Shown one piece after another: positions 15,422 to 25,474 of a stretch of DNA of 57,819 bases (position 1 is its first letter; each line of letters begins with the position of its first letter). The translations under genes were made by a program, and so were the position numbers. Under the pieces are notes generated by a model that was not told where the DNA came from, made no database searches, and saw nothing but the letters and a program-made list of their open reading frames with translations. The stretch spans positions 1-57,819 of the forward strand of contig JAGLYP010000009.1 in assembly GCA_023132155.1 (NCBI GenBank), in the 5' to 3' direction. The DNA comes from Candidatus Parcubacteria bacterium (GTDB lineage: Bacteria; Patescibacteriota; Patescibacteriia; Patescibacteriales; UBA12075).

Positions 15422-15751
15422 ATGGGTTTTGAAAATTCAACAAATATGATAAACGCAAAAAATTATCATGAAAATAAAGGCACACGATTTATAAAAAAAG
15501 AAGAAGCGTCATTTGACAGAAGAGTCGCAAATTTATCTAAAAATCCCAAAAACGCCCTTAAATCCGAGGGAATGAAAGCAGTTGCCAAAAATTTAATGCT
15601 TGTTCAGGAATTATCCTCAAATGATTTAAGAAGAATGGCTGAAGAGGACAATGAAAAACTTGAACAAATTTGCGCTGCATATGATCCTGCCGTTATTACA
15701 ATGCTTTTACAATATTATGAAGTAAATAAAAAAGAGTTAAAGTTAAATTAA
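15422..15751 (+). CDS. Conserved-looking small soluble protein, unknown
   Basis: A 109-residue, mostly helical, charged protein with no signal or membrane segment. It begins MGFENSTNMINAKNYHENKG, and a later in-frame ATG at residue 9 is an alternative start. The C-terminal part (LMLVQELSSNDLRRMAEED and so on) is predicted helical. It starts four bases after tsaE stops, so it is translationally linked to that gene. No family is recognised and no function is proposed. Confidence 0.65.
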   Translation: MGFENSTNMINAKNYHENKGTRFIKKEEASFDRRVANLSKNPKNALKSEGMKAVAKNLMLVQELSSNDLRRMAEEDNEKLEQICAAYDPAVITMLLQYYEVNKKELKLN

Positions 15752-15772
15752 CCCTGTAAATCCCCGAATATA

Positions 15773-15806
15773 AAAACAATTATTTTTTAATAATTGTTTT
15801 TTTGTT
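15773..15806. terminator. Convergent terminator between the unknown gene and lspA
   Basis: AACAATTATT and AATAATTGTT pair around TTTT, followed by TTTTTTTG on the plus strand and flanked by A-rich sequence that gives a U-run on the other strand. The hairpin overlaps the last codons of lspA. Confidence 0.7.
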
Positions 15807-16241
15807 TAAAATAATTAATAATACCACCCCCGCCACAATCATTGAATCGGCAATATTGAAAACTGTGAAATATTTTAAATCCAAGTAATCAATTACAAAT
15901 CCGTATTTTACGCGGTCAATAATATTACTTATAGCGCCCAATATAACAAATGTCAAACATGAGGCTTGGCTATATTCTTGCTTTTTTATTAATATCAACC
16001 AAAAATATAATAAAATCAATATAACAACTCCAATAAATACGCTTAAAATGGGGCCTGACAAGGGCAAGGAAAAGGCAATATAATAATTTTTAGCCAAAGT
16101 AAAGCCAAAATAATCAAAAATCAAATCTATCTTAATATTTTCATAACAACTAATGGCCAAAACCTTAAATAACCGGTCCAAAATAACAAAAAAAATGGCT
16201 AAAACAACACAATAAACCATCTTTTTTTTACATGAAAACAT
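15780..16241 (-). CDS. lspA: Lipoprotein signal peptidase (signal peptidase II)
   Basis: A 153-residue four-helix membrane protein from the ATG at 16241. The frame continues 18 codons upstream through a TTTTTGGGA-type tandem repeat that encodes an unconvincing MGFLGLLRFLGF. The two active-site aspartates are visible in GAISNIIDRVKYG and in VFNIADSMIVAG, both hallmark LspA motifs, although GAISN replaces the common GAIGN. The enzyme cleaves signal peptides of prolipoproteins after diacylglyceryl modification. It follows the DksA/TraR-like gene on the same strand. No ribosome-binding site is evident, so an alternative ATG seven codons on is possible. Confidence 0.9.
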   Translation of the reverse strand: MFSCKKKMVYCVVLAIFFVILDRLFKVLAISCYENIKIDLIFDYFGFTLAKNYYIAFSLPLSGPILSVFIGVVILILLYFWLILIKKQEYSQASCLTFVILGAISNIIDRVKYGFVIDYLDLKYFTVFNIADSMIVAGVVLLIILNKKTIIKK

Positions 16242-16304
16242 ATTTTTTCTATCTTTCAAAAATCCCAAAAATCTTAACAATCCCAAAAATCCCACATCAA
16301 AAAA

Positions 16305-16682
16305 TCACACTCTGCTCTGCAATTTCGTCTTACAGGCAATACAAGCGCTGGCTACCGGTCTGGCTAGCATGCGTTTCTTGCCAATTGGCTGTTTGCAATA
16401 TTTACAAATTCCATAAGTGCCGTTTTCTATTCTATCTATCGCGGCATCAATGTCTTTCAAGGTGCTTTGCAAAACCTTATCTGTGGCTAAATTTGTTGAA
16501 AACTCGCTAATTTCTTGGGCATTTTCATCAGATTTATCGCCATACTCGGGGAATTTTACTTTAGCATTTTTATCATCACCGGAAATATCTTCCAAATCTT
16601 TTAAAATCTGCTCTTTTCTGGCCAATAACTCTTCTTTTATTGTTTTTATATCACTCTTGCTTAGAGCATTTTCATTTGTCAT
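16305..16682 (-). CDS. DksA/TraR-family C4 zinc-finger protein
   Basis: A 125-residue protein with an N-terminal coiled region (TIKEELLARKEQILKDLEDI), an acidic middle and a C-terminal zinc finger made of CKYC and CIAC spaced as in DksA/TraR proteins (GTYGICKYCKQPIG, then ARPVASACIACK). DksA-type proteins enter the RNA polymerase secondary channel and change initiation during stress. The acidic tip seen in E. coli DksA is not obvious, so an effect on RNA polymerase is inferred only. It is upstream of lspA by about 60 bp of repeat-rich sequence. Confidence 0.85.
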   Translation of the reverse strand: MTNENALSKSDIKTIKEELLARKEQILKDLEDISGDDKNAKVKFPEYGDKSDENAQEISEFSTNLATDKVLQSTLKDIDAAIDRIENGTYGICKYCKQPIGKKRMLARPVASACIACKTKLQSRV

Positions 16683-16797
16683 ATTTTTAAAGAATATTTT
16701 TCAATTCCCTTAAATAAGTAAAAAACAACCTTTTCTTCAAAAGATTATTTATCTTCAATTATAAGTATAAACCAAAACTGCAAAAATGGCAACACTA

Positions 16798-16826
16798 TTG
16801 ACACAATAAAAATAATGATATATATT
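16798..16826 (+). promoter_or_regulatory. Promoter of the DHH-family gene
   Basis: A consensus TTGACA (16798-16803), 17-bp spacer and TATATT (16821-16826). The leader of about 50 nt contains the hairpin described in the next entry. Confidence 0.7.
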
Positions 16827-16850
16827 TATTTATTGAAACACCAAATGTGC

Positions 16851-16873
16851 CAGCCTTTTATGACGCTGGTATT
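16851..16873 (+). promoter_or_regulatory. Leader hairpin before the DHH-family gene
   Basis: GCCAGC and GCTGGT pair around CTTTTATGAC and are followed by ATTTATTATTATATATG, so the start codon follows within about 12 bases. It could act as a weak attenuator or regulate ribosome access. Confidence 0.35.
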
Positions 16874-16884
16874 TATTATTATAT

Positions 16885-18051
16885 ATGCTAAATCAGGAAC
16901 AACAAATTTTTGAGCAAATAAAAAAAGCGAAAAATATACTAATTACCTTTAATAAAAGATGGGAAGGCGACGCAATCGCTTCGGCTTTGGCGCTTTTTTT
17001 GGTTTGCAAAAAACAAGAAAAAAACGTGGAAATTATAGCTGAAAAATTTAGTGATAGCGCGATTTTTAATTTTTTACCGGCCTATGGCAATATTAAATCT
17101 TCTTTAGATATTTCTCAAGATTTCATTATCTCCCTTGACACAAGCCACGCTAAAGTGGGGCAAATCAAATATAATACAAAAGAAAATTCTCTTGATTTTA
17201 TAATCTCTCCTAAGGGGGGATTTTTTACGCATGATGACATCAGCTCCGGTTCGGAGAATTTTAAATATGATCTAATCATTGTGTTAGACACCCCTGATCT
17301 GGAATCAATCGGAACCGTTTATGACAATAATACAAACTTTTTTTATAAAACACCAATCATAAATATTGACCATCATTCTAATAATGAACGATTCGGCCAA
17401 ATTAACCATGTTGAATTAACCGCTATTTCCACGACTGAAATTTTATTTAATTTAATTTCTGAATACTCTCAAGACGCGATAGACGAAGATATTGCCACAT
17501 GCCTCTTGACGGGCATTATATCCAAAACCAAAAGCTTTAAAACACAAAATATCACTCCGCAATCCTTGGCTATTTCCTCGCAATTAATAACAATAGGCGC
17601 TGACCGGGAAAAAATCGTTAACAGGCTTTATCGCTCTCGTCCCTTAAATCTTTTAAAATTGTGGGGACGGATACTGGCGCGCTTAACCAGTTCACGGGAA
17701 AAAGCCTTGGTGTGGTCAATATTGACTCTGGCTGACTTTAATAAAACCGAAGCTAATGAAAATGACTTAATAGAGTTAATTGATGAACTTATCGTAAGCA
17801 TCCCGCAAGCAAATATAATTATTTTAATTTACGAATCAAATCTTGACGGCGATAAAAACAAAACTCAAAATAATATTACAAAAGCTCTTATTTATTCGGT
17901 AAAGAATATTAATTCTTTAAATTTAGCTAAAAAATTTAAGCCAAGCGGCACAAGAAATTTCGTCAAAATACAGCTGGACAAGCCGCTAAATGAAGCTGAG
18001 CCGGAAATCATTAATACCATAAAAGAGGAGCTGAATAAGCTGCCACAATAA
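16885..18051 (+). CDS. DHH/DHHA1 phosphoesterase-like protein with degenerate motifs
   Basis: A 388-residue protein with the layout of NrnA-type phosphoesterases, which remove nucleotides from short RNAs or dephosphorylate pAp. The DHH motif is intact ([13 protein letters not shown]) and so is an LDTPD motif. The first metal motif, usually HxxPDGDAxGS, reads [14 protein letters not shown] and lacks the histidine. The DHHA1 substrate motif GGGHxxAAG is replaced by SGTRNFVKI. The residues 80-125 region (including [14 protein letters not shown] and [11 protein letters not shown]) is unusual. It may have a changed substrate or be a binding protein. It has its own consensus promoter and is followed by uvrA. 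Confidence 0.8.
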   Translation: MLNQEQQIFEQIKKAKNILITFNKRWEGDAIASALALFLVCKKQEKNVEIIAEKFSDSAIFNFLPAYGNIKSSLDISQDFIISLDTSHAKVGQIKYNTKENSLDFIISPKGGFFTHDDISSGSENFKYDLIIVLDTPDLESIGTVYDNNTNFFYKTPIINIDHHSNNERFGQINHVELTAISTTEILFNLISEYSQDAIDEDIATCLLTGIISKTKSFKTQNITPQSLAISSQLITIGADREKIVNRLYRSRPLNLLKLWGRILARLTSSREKALVWSILTLADFNKTEANENDLIELIDELIVSIPQANIIILIYESNLDGDKNKTQNNITKALIYSVKNINSLNLAKKFKPSGTRNFVKIQLDKPLNEAEPEIINTIKEELNKLPQ

Positions 18052-18103
18052 TCGCCGTATCGCGGCGCTATCATATGGCTCCGGCAAAATTGATTAAGCC
18101 TCC

Positions 18104-18132
18104 TTGCAATAATCAAAAATTCCGTGTATAAT
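18104..18132 (+). promoter_or_regulatory. Promoter of uvrA
   Basis: TTGCAA (18104-18109), exactly 17 bp, and a perfect TATAAT preceded by TG (GTGTATAAT, 18127-18132). This box lies where a longer uvrA frame would start, which argues for the ATG at 18163. Confidence 0.7.
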
Positions 18133-18162
18133 GAATCAGCTGTTAAAAATAATTTTATATGC

Positions 18163-21063
18163 ATGGCAAATTCTAAAAACAATAATTTTATTAAAATTAA
18201 AGGCGCGCGCGCACATAATTTAAAAAATATTAACGTGAATGTGCCAAGGGATAAATTCACGGTTATTACCGGCTTATCCGGCTCGGGAAAATCATCTCTG
18301 GCTTTTGACACGATTTACGCTGAAGGGCAGCGCCGCTATGTTGAATCATTATCAGCCTACGCGCGGCAATTTATCGGGCTCATGGACAAGCCGGATGTGG
18401 AGTTGATTGAAGGCTTGTCGCCGGCAATATCAATTGACCAAAAAACCGCTCCGCACAATCCCCGTTCAACAGTCGGTACGGTTACGGAAATATATGACTA
18501 CATGCGCCTTTTGTATGCCCGCATCGGTATTCCGCACTGCCCGGAATGCGGCAACAAAATCCGCCAATATACGGTTGATGAAATAACGGAGCAAATCAAT
18601 AAAAACTTCTTACACACGGAAACAATTATTCTCGCGCCGATTGTTAAAGACAAAAAAGGCGAACACAAAAACATTCTAGACGGAATCGCCAAAGCCGGCT
18701 TTAGCCGCCTGCGCTTTGACGGCGCGGTTTTATCTTTGGAAGAAATAGAGGATATGGAGGTTAATAAACAAAAAAAACACACAGTGGAAATTGTAATTGA
18801 CCGCGTAAAAATCAAGAGCAACAAAGAAGATCAGGCGCGCCTGGCGGAAGCGATTGAAAAAGCGCTTGATTTGTCCAACGGACTAGTAACAGTCTTGTCA
18901 ACAATTCAACAATTCAACAATTCAACAATAAAAAAATCCAATAAAAATAAAGAACCAAAAGAAATAACTTATTCTAAATTATTCGCCTGCCCTGATTGCG
19001 GAATCAGCCTTGCCGAATTGGAGCCGCGCAACTTTTCTTTTAACTCGCCGCATGGAGCCTGTGAGGAATGCGCGGGAATCGGCACCAAGCTGGAAATTGA
19101 TCCAAAATTAATCGTTAACCCCAATTTGACAATCGCGCAAGGCGGGATTAAGCCATGGTCGCACGGAACCGCAAACGGGCAAACTTGGCTAATGCGCATT
19201 TTAGGAACCGTTGCAGTACAAAACGGCTTTGACTTGAATACGCCAATCAAAAATCTGAGCAAAAAACAGCTTGACATTATTTTTTACGGCACCGGCGGCA
19301 AAAGCTATGATGTTGATTACGCCAGCGAACGCTTTTCCGGAGAACTAAATACCGGTTTTGAAGGAGTAATTCCAAATCTGGAAAGAAAATACAACCAAAC
19401 CGAATCAGACTGGGTCAGAAAAGATATTGAGCAATATATGCGCGTTTTAGTATGCCCCGAATGTGAAGGCAAACGGCTTAAAAAAGAGGTTTTAGGCGTA
19501 AAAATTCTTGAACACTCCATTCATGACGCAAGCATCAAAACAATCGGAGAGGCAAAAAAATTCTTTTGCTCGCTTGAAACCTCCAAAAAATTAAGCACCC
19601 GCGATAAAAAAATCGCCAATCAGATAATTAAAGAAATTCGCGCGCGGCTTGATTTTCTTTTGAATGTGGGCTTGAATTACCTAACCTTAAATCGCGCCGC
19701 CAATACTCTTTCCGGCGGCGAGGCCCAGCGCATCCGCCTGGCTAACCAAATCGGCACTTCCCTGGTCGGCGTTTTGTACATTCTGGATGAGCCGTCAATC
19801 GGCCTGCATCAAAGGGATAATAAAAAACTGATTGAAACCATAAAAAAACTGCGTGATATCGGCAATACCGTAATCGTGGTTGAACATGACAAAGAAACCA
19901 TGGAGGCCGCGGATTGGATTATTGATGTCGGTCCGGGCGCAGGGGACAAAGGCGGGGAGATTGTCGCGGCCGGAACTCCGGCGCAAATCAAAAAATCCGC
20001 CAAATCCTTGACCGGCCAATACCTTGCCGGCAAAAAATCAATTCCCGCGCCAAGCAAATACCGCCCCGGACTAAAGCAGTCAATCAAAATCATCGGCGCC
20101 TCGGAGCATAATTTAAAAAATATTGACGTTGAATTTCCTTTGGGAAAATTCATAGCCATTACCGGCGTATCCGGATCCGGCAAATCTACTTTGATGTCCG
20201 ATATTCTTGCCAAAACCCTAAACAAAAAATTCTACCGCGCGAAAGCGGAACCGGGCGCGCATAAACGAATTGAAGGGCTTGGCTTTATTAATAAAATAAT
20301 CAATATTGACCAATCGCCGATCGGACGCACTCCCCGCTCCAACCCGGCCACCTATACCGGCGCTTTCACTCCCATTCGCGAATTATTCGCGCAACTGCCG
20401 GAATCAAAAATACGCGGCTACAAAGCCGGCCGCTTTTCTTTTAACGTTGCCGGCGGCCGCTGCGAGGCCTGCTCCGGCGACGGCATGATAAAAATTGAAA
20501 TGCAATTCCTGCCGGATGTTTACGTGGAATGCGAAGTCTGCCATGGACATAGATATAACAAAGAAGCGCTGGATATTTATTATAAAGGCAAAAATATTTC
20601 CGATGTTCTAAATATGTCAATTGAAGAAGCAATGGGATTCTTTAAAAATATTCCGGCAATTCATACTAAATTTAAAACCTTATACGAAATCGGATTAGGA
20701 TACATCAAACTCGGACAATCCGCCACCAGCCTTTCCGGCGGCGAAGCCCAGCGCGTCAAACTGGCCTCCGAACTCTCCCGCCGCGCAACCGGCAAAACTT
20801 TATATATTCTTGACGAACCGACCACCGGCCTGCATTTTGAAGATATTAAAAGACTTTTGAACGTATTAAATAAATTAGTTGACAAAGGCAATACCGTCTT
20901 GATTATTGAACACAATTTGGATGTAATTAAATCCGTTGACCACATCATTGACCTCGGTCCGGAAGGCGGCGACCAAGGCGGTTTAATCGTAGCAAAAGGA
21001 ACGCCGCGGGAAGTAGCAAGGACTGATACGCACACTGGAGAATTTTTGAAAAAAGTATTGTGA
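18163..21063 (+). CDS. uvrA: Excinuclease ABC subunit A
   Basis: A 966-residue UvrA, the damage sensor of nucleotide excision repair and an ABC ATPase dimer that loads UvrB. Two ATPase modules are complete: Walker A GLSGSGKS at 37-44 and a second GVSGSGKS, signatures [12 protein letters not shown] and [12 protein letters not shown], and Walker B ILDEP twice. Zinc ligands are present in CPECGNK, CPDCG/CEECAG and [15 protein letters not shown]. The start at 18163 is chosen because the upstream frame (GTG at 18124) overlaps the promoter. Between the insertion region and the first zinc module, [17 protein letters not shown] is encoded by a tandem CAACAATT repeat, an in-frame expansion. uvrB and uvrC are not in the window. 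Confidence 0.97.
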   Translation: MANSKNNNFIKIKGARAHNLKNINVNVPRDKFTVITGLSGSGKSSLAFDTIYAEGQRRYVESLSAYARQFIGLMDKPDVELIEGLSPAISIDQKTAPHNPRSTVGTVTEIYDYMRLLYARIGIPHCPECGNKIRQYTVDEITEQINKNFLHTETIILAPIVKDKKGEHKNILDGIAKAGFSRLRFDGAVLSLEEIEDMEVNKQKKHTVEIVIDRVKIKSNKEDQARLAEAIEKALDLSNGLVTVLSTIQQFNNSTIKKSNKNKEPKEITYSKLFACPDCGISLAELEPRNFSFNSPHGACEECAGIGTKLEIDPKLIVNPNLTIAQGGIKPWSHGTANGQTWLMRILGTVAVQNGFDLNTPIKNLSKKQLDIIFYGTGGKSYDVDYASERFSGELNTGFEGVIPNLERKYNQTESDWVRKDIEQYMRVLVCPECEGKRLKKEVLGVKILEHSIHDASIKTIGEAKKFFCSLETSKKLSTRDKKIANQIIKEIRARLDFLLNVGLNYLTLNRAANTLSGGEAQRIRLANQIGTSLVGVLYILDEPSIGLHQRDNKKLIETIKKLRDIGNTVIVVEHDKETMEAADWIIDVGPGAGDKGGEIVAAGTPAQIKKSAKSLTGQYLAGKKSIPAPSKYRPGLKQSIKIIGASEHNLKNIDVEFPLGKFIAITGVSGSGKSTLMSDILAKTLNKKFYRAKAEPGAHKRIEGLGFINKIINIDQSPIGRTPRSNPATYTGAFTPIRELFAQLPESKIRGYKAGRFSFNVAGGRCEACSGDGMIKIEMQFLPDVYVECEVCHGHRYNKEALDIYYKGKNISDVLNMSIEEAMGFFKNIPAIHTKFKTLYEIGLGYIKLGQSATSLSGGEAQRVKLASELSRRATGKTLYILDEPTTGLHFEDIKRLLNVLNKLVDKGNTVLIIEHNLDVIKSVDHIIDLGPEGGDQGGLIVAKGTPREVARTDTHTGEFLKKVL

Positions 21064-21143
21064 TAATATTTTGTATTAAGTATTTTGTATTAAATATTAA
21101 GCGGTTAATATGAGGAAATCGTGAAAAAATATAAATTTTTATT

Positions 21144-21695
21144 TTATTCCTTAAAAACTTGCGCGGTGAATATTTTTAATTCAACATCTGGATCGTTCTT
21201 ATAGGCGTTGGGTGCCAAACCGGCTTTTTGGCTGCAAAGCCGCGATAAAAATTCTTCCAAGCTCCAGCCGGTTTCAATGGCGACTTGCGGTAAAAACACT
21301 CCGCTATATATCTCTTTGCTGATTATTACTCCATGTCTTCCTAATTCAATATTATGCCAATCATCACATTTTTCCGGTACGGACAAAACGCTAATTTCAT
21401 AATTCAATAAGTCCAAATCTTTTGTGCCAACTGGAGAAAACCGCGGGTCTTCCGTGCCTGACGCGATCGCCATATCGCGAACAACTTCCCATAAAGGCTT
21501 TTTATCGGAAATAATCCGCCCAACGCAGCCGCGCAATTTTTCATATTCGCGCAAAGTAACAAAAGCGCCTTCTTTCGCTTCCAATCTTTCATCGTCAATC
21601 ATAAAATCCAAAATCTCACCCTTGCTTACATAAATCTCAAGCGATTCGCGGGCGATTTTCAAAAGTATATTTTTTTGTTTATCGTTTAAAGACAT
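21144..21695 (-). CDS. AMMECR1-domain protein (AmmeMemoRadiSam system protein A)
   Basis: A 183-residue protein that spans a complete AMMECR1 domain. The hallmark is LREYEKLRGCVGRI; also seen are AIASGTEDPRFSPV, LNYEISVLSVPE, GRHGVIISK and GVFLPQVAIETGWSLEEFL. Members often sit beside a Memo protein and a radical SAM enzyme (the AmmeMemoRadiSam set). Neither is visible nearby, so this copy is an orphan within the window. The biochemical role is poorly known. A repeat related to one at 37993-38026 lies just upstream of its start. Confidence 0.9.
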   Translation of the reverse strand: MSLNDKQKNILLKIARESLEIYVSKGEILDFMIDDERLEAKEGAFVTLREYEKLRGCVGRIISDKKPLWEVVRDMAIASGTEDPRFSPVGTKDLDLLNYEISVLSVPEKCDDWHNIELGRHGVIISKEIYSGVFLPQVAIETGWSLEEFLSRLCSQKAGLAPNAYKNDPDVELKIFTAQVFKE

Positions 21696-21709
21696 CTTTC
21701 TCTCCCACC

Positions 21710-21743
21710 TGTCATTCCCGCAAACTTTGAGGCGGGAGTGACA
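21710..21743. repeat. Inverted repeat of the TGTCATTCCCGC family
   Basis: TGTCATTCCCGC and GCGGGAGTGACA form imperfect arms around a 10-base loop. A second copy with the same left arm (TGTCATTCCCGC, then GCGGGAATAACA) is at 37993-38026. Both lie between same-strand genes. Confidence 0.65.
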
Positions 21744-21775
21744 GAGAAAGGGAGTACAAGGCGAATTGTTAAAAA

Positions 21776-23044
21776 TTAAAATGCCAATTTATCCCTTAAA
21801 TCTTTAATATTTTCAAAAAATCTTTTTTTATTCTCGTTTTTAATCGGCTTGCCCGGAGGCAAAATTTCTTTAAGGGGATTTATTTTCGCGCCGTTCTTTA
21901 CCATTTCATAATGCAAATGCGGACCGGTAGATAAGCCTGTTGAGCCGACATAGCCGATTATATCGCCTTGTTTTACTTTTTGTCCGCGTTCAACGGCAAT
22001 TTTTGATTGATGGGCGTAATTTGTCGTATAAGTTCCGTTATGGCGGATTGAAGTTAAATAACCATAGCCGATGCTTGACCATCCGGTAAAAATCACAGTA
22101 CCATTCCCAACCGTCCGAATCGGCGTTCCAATCGGCGCTGCATAATCAATCGCGCGATGCGGGCCGGCAATGCCCAGTTCCATAATCACGCGCGTTCCGG
22201 CGGTATAGCCGGAAGAAATATATTTAAACTCTACCGGCGCTTTTAAAAACATTTTCCGCGCACTGTTGCCGTTTTCATCAAAAAATCCTTTATTATCTTC
22301 ATTTTCTTCAAAATAATAAACATAATATTCCTTGCCGTCATTAATATAAACAGCGGCAAAAATTTGTCCGGGCATTATATATTCTCCGTTCAAAAACCGC
22401 TCTTCATAAATAAGTTTAAATTTATCACCCACGCGCGGATCCATAGCAAAATCAATTGTCCACTGAAAAGCGTTTGCTAATTCAATTATCGCGCGGATAT
22501 CAATATCATTATCCATGGCAGCTTGGTACATTGAAGACTTAACAACGCCTTTGGCGATTCTTGCTTTTAACGCGTAAGGAATGGCTTCCAATCTTGCCTC
22601 CCAGCCATCTATTTTTTCCAAGGTGCCGCTCGCAGTTTTAATATTATGAAAATACTTTAAATTTTTAATCCGCAATTCATCTTCACTGTCAATTTTATAG
22701 CACAGCTCTTTTAACTCATCAGTATCTCTATCATAAACTAATTCAATCACTCGCCCAACGCGAATTTTTACCAAGTCATAAATATCTCGCGCCGCATCAT
22801 AAATTTCCATTGCCAAAACATATTCCACGCCGCTTGTAGCCATTAAATTGCCATAAATCGCGCCGTCAATAATTAAAATTTTTTCTACTCTGTCTTTTGC
22901 TATTTTTTCCAAAGGTTCCACAACATTAAAAGACGCCTCTTTTGAGGCGCTGATTTTTTCTTGATTAAAAAAACAAACATAGGCAACACTGCCCAAAATT
23001 GCAATAATAACCGCCATTGATAATACGCCAACTTTTATATTCAT
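21776..23044 (-). CDS. M23 (LytM-type) metallopeptidase, membrane-anchored
   Basis: A 422-residue protein from ATG 23044 (a TTG two codons earlier is an alternative). Residues about 4-27 form an N-terminal membrane anchor. The middle contains a helical PAP-like domain and a segment seen in YebA-type peptidases (FQWTIDFAMDPRVGDKFKLI). The C-terminal M23 domain has zinc ligands in GPHRAIDYAAP, the GYGYLTSIRHNGTYTTNYAH strand, and GLSTGPHLHYEM (HxH). It would cut peptide cross-links of peptidoglycan outside the membrane, in growth or division. It lies between AMMECR1 and a nucleotidyltransferase gene, all on the minus strand. Confidence 0.92.
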   Translation of the reverse strand: MNIKVGVLSMAVIIAILGSVAYVCFFNQEKISASKEASFNVVEPLEKIAKDRVEKILIIDGAIYGNLMATSGVEYVLAMEIYDAARDIYDLVKIRVGRVIELVYDRDTDELKELCYKIDSEDELRIKNLKYFHNIKTASGTLEKIDGWEARLEAIPYALKARIAKGVVKSSMYQAAMDNDIDIRAIIELANAFQWTIDFAMDPRVGDKFKLIYEERFLNGEYIMPGQIFAAVYINDGKEYYVYYFEENEDNKGFFDENGNSARKMFLKAPVEFKYISSGYTAGTRVIMELGIAGPHRAIDYAAPIGTPIRTVGNGTVIFTGWSSIGYGYLTSIRHNGTYTTNYAHQSKIAVERGQKVKQGDIIGYVGSTGLSTGPHLHYEMVKNGAKINPLKEILPPGKPIKNENKKRFFENIKDLRDKLAF

Positions 23045-23148
23045 AGACAAATAATATTATACTATTATTTTTTCACAATAACAAGATGCAAAAAAACAAA
23101 AATGACTAAGAAAATAGAAGTGTTTCATGCTGCGTGCTATATAAAAAT

Positions 23149-24087
23149 CTACAATTTTATTTGCCTCAATTTCAAAACATATTTTTCCCGAAATTCTTCC
23201 CGGCGGTCATTAACATATAACTTTAAAATTTTATCATTAACAACTACGCGCGTATCAACATTCATTCGCCTGTGCAAAACATCCGGCATAATACGCAATT
23301 GGATTTTTTTTAATAAAGAATCCGCGCCGCCGATTATCATGTCAATAAAATCCCTATAAAAAAAAGAAAAAGGCGGTCCGGCATCGCGCGTATGCCCGGA
23401 ATAAAAGGGGCGCCAATTCGGCAGATATTCTTTAAGCCAAGCATTTACATTAATTAATTTTAGATACGCGTTATCTTTGCTGTAAATCGGAACTAAATTC
23501 GCGAGCCAATACATAAAATAAACATCGTGGGTTTTATTAAAAGGAAGCATTAACTTTTTTAATTCTAAATTATCGGCCGTAATATAAAAACTTAAACAAA
23601 TCGTATCGCGCTTTTTCAACGGTTGCGGCCGCAAATTTAAAAATTTCGCGATCCCAACGCAAAACCAGCGCGTAACCCAGATTCTTTTGGCTTCCGTAAT
23701 TATAAAAAAATCAATATCGCTGCCATTACGCAAATTATTCGCGCCGATTGAATTGCCAACCGCGATCATTTTTATCCAGGGGATTAATTTGAATAGACGC
23801 GCGATTTTTAAGGCGCGCTTAAATTTACGATTGGCGTAATTATAGCGCCTCTGCCTAATATCAACAATTTCGCTTCTGCTGCTTAAAAAATAAAATCCGT
23901 ATTTTGCTTTTAAGGGCAGACTATTATCATTTAACGCCTCTAGAATCTCGTTTAGCTCGCACTTGATTCCGCAAAATGTCCAAATCTCAAAAGGCGTCAA
24001 AGGATAATCAAACATATCAAAAAAGGCAATTGCTTTTAAGATTGCCTCCTTTAAATTATTTTTATTTATTGTTTGATTATTTGACAC
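23149..24087 (-). CDS. Nucleotidyltransferase-fold protein
   Basis: A 312-residue protein. The N-terminal part (20-90) looks like a winged-helix segment (AIAFFDMFDYPLTPFEIWTF). The centre has the polymerase-beta-type nucleotidyltransferase signature GNSIGANNLRNGSDIDFFII with the metal-binding DID pair. Basic C-terminal sequence includes SFFYRDFIDMI and ends in arginine- and lysine-rich helices. Such proteins transfer nucleotides to small molecules, proteins or RNA, and the acceptor cannot be read from the sequence. It follows a stretch of dispersed inverted repeats. Confidence 0.75.
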   Translation of the reverse strand: MSNNQTINKNNLKEAILKAIAFFDMFDYPLTPFEIWTFCGIKCELNEILEALNDNSLPLKAKYGFYFLSSRSEIVDIRQRRYNYANRKFKRALKIARLFKLIPWIKMIAVGNSIGANNLRNGSDIDFFIITEAKRIWVTRWFCVGIAKFLNLRPQPLKKRDTICLSFYITADNLELKKLMLPFNKTHDVYFMYWLANLVPIYSKDNAYLKLINVNAWLKEYLPNWRPFYSGHTRDAGPPFSFFYRDFIDMIIGGADSLLKKIQLRIMPDVLHRRMNVDTRVVVNDKILKLYVNDRREEFREKYVLKLRQIKL

Positions 24088-24139
24088 AGTTATTAAAGTA
24101 ATTAACTCTTGTTATACGCTTTTCTATTTTGTAAATTAC

Positions 24140-24277
24140 AAATGTCATTGTGAGCGTTAATCATAAGTGTCATTGCGAGCGCCAGCGAAGCAACCCCGTG
24201 GTACTTGCGCCGTCCATTGTTAATCCACGCACGGTATTCTGTGGCACGGGATTGCTTCGCTGGCGCTCGCAATGACA
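24140..24277. repeat. Long inverted repeat built from TGTCATTGCGAGCGCCAGCGAAGCAA units
   Basis: Two units in opposite orientation, 24168-24200 and 24245-24277, pair over about 33 bp with one or two mismatches (TGTCATTGCGAGCG... and ...CGCTCGCAATGACA). A partial unit (ATGTCATTGTGAGCG) lies at 24142-24156. A third full unit occurs at 53161-53191. Repeats of this kind are widespread in unrelated bacterial genomes. They fill the gap between the nucleotidyltransferase and rmuC. Confidence 0.85.
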
Positions 24278-24289
24278 AGTAAAATTTAG

Positions 24290-25414
24290 CTATCCCCCCT
24301 TCGGCTTGTCAATTTTCAAAGGCTCTACTTTAGATTTTCCTTCCGTAATTTTAACTACGTCTTTATCAATTTTTTTAAATTCCTTATAGGCATTATTATA
24401 ATGATTAACGCTTGTACTCATGCTGTTACCCAATTTTTGCAAAAACGAATCATAACTGGAAATATGCCGCCCCAATTTTTCAACATTAGCTCTGATTTTT
24501 TTGGCGTTCTCTTCAATGTCAAGCGCTTTTAATCCCTGTAAAACAGTCTGCAAATAAGCCAAAAACGAAGTCGGCGAAACAATTATCACGTGTTTGTCTT
24601 TAAACGCGTATTCAATTAAATCACGAGTATTAACTTGAATCGCTCCTACTTTATTAACCAGCAAATCATAATAAATCGCTTCTGACGGAATAAACATAAA
24701 AGCAAAATCCATTGTTTTTTCTCCGGGTTTTACGTATTTGCTTGTTTCATCAATGCGTAATTTTAAATCTTGCTTAAATAATTTTTCCAGCTTTTCTCTT
24801 TCATCAGCATCGGAACAATTTAAAATACGCTCATAATTTTCCAAAGAAAATTTGGAATCAACAGGAATAACTTTGTCTTTTACAAAAACAACCGCGTCAA
24901 CAATACTGCCGTCCTTAAACGCGTATTGCATTTGATAAGAATTCGGCGGCAAGACATTTTTTAAAGTTTCTTCCAAAAAATATTCTCCTAAAACGCCGCG
25001 CTGTTTCGGGTTTTTTAAAATATCCTGCAAATTTTTCAGCTGAGCGGAAAAATTTACCACCTGCTTATTGGTTTCATCCAGCTTAATTAATTTCTCGGTT
25101 ACTTCCTGAATAACTTTTTGGCTTTGAGTATGGACATCCGCCAAAGCTTTTTGCGTTTGCCGGTTTACGTTCTGCATTATTCCGGCGGTTTTGCCAAAAT
25201 GATCCTGAGTCGTCTTGTGCGTTTCCGCCAGTTTATTATCAACTGAATTCCTTAAAGCCCGATTCTGCTCGCTTAAAGCCGAAATCTTCTCCATCATGGT
25301 AATTATTTTTTCATCACTGCCGTTATCGTCTTTTTTGCGAAGCAACAAAAAAATTACAGCGATTATGCCGATAACTAAGGCTATTAATAATAAAATAATT
25401 AGTATATTTTGCAT
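24290..25414 (-). CDS. rmuC: RmuC-family DNA recombination-limiting protein
   Basis: A 374-residue protein from MQNILIILLLIALVIG (ATG 25414); the frame begins six codons earlier. An N-terminal membrane helix (3-24) is followed by a coiled coil (about 35-120), then the RmuC domain: PKQRGVLGEYFLEETLK, GSIVDAVVFVKDKVIPVDSKFSLENYERI (a PD-(D/E)xK nuclease-like core) and FMFIPSEAIYYDL, VIIVSPTSFLAYLQTV. E. coli RmuC limits inversions between short inverted repeats. That is notable in a genome so full of such repeats, but the link is only a suggestion. Confidence 0.92.
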   Translation of the reverse strand: MQNILIILLLIALVIGIIAVIFLLLRKKDDNGSDEKIITMMEKISALSEQNRALRNSVDNKLAETHKTTQDHFGKTAGIMQNVNRQTQKALADVHTQSQKVIQEVTEKLIKLDETNKQVVNFSAQLKNLQDILKNPKQRGVLGEYFLEETLKNVLPPNSYQMQYAFKDGSIVDAVVFVKDKVIPVDSKFSLENYERILNCSDADEREKLEKLFKQDLKLRIDETSKYVKPGEKTMDFAFMFIPSEAIYYDLLVNKVGAIQVNTRDLIEYAFKDKHVIIVSPTSFLAYLQTVLQGLKALDIEENAKKIRANVEKLGRHISSYDSFLQKLGNSMSTSVNHYNNAYKEFKKIDKDVVKITEGKSKVEPLKIDKPKGG

Positions 25415-25474
25415 ATAATATAAACTTAGCAATAATAAATAAATTGGACGAAATTATAAAAAAATGTAAACAAA

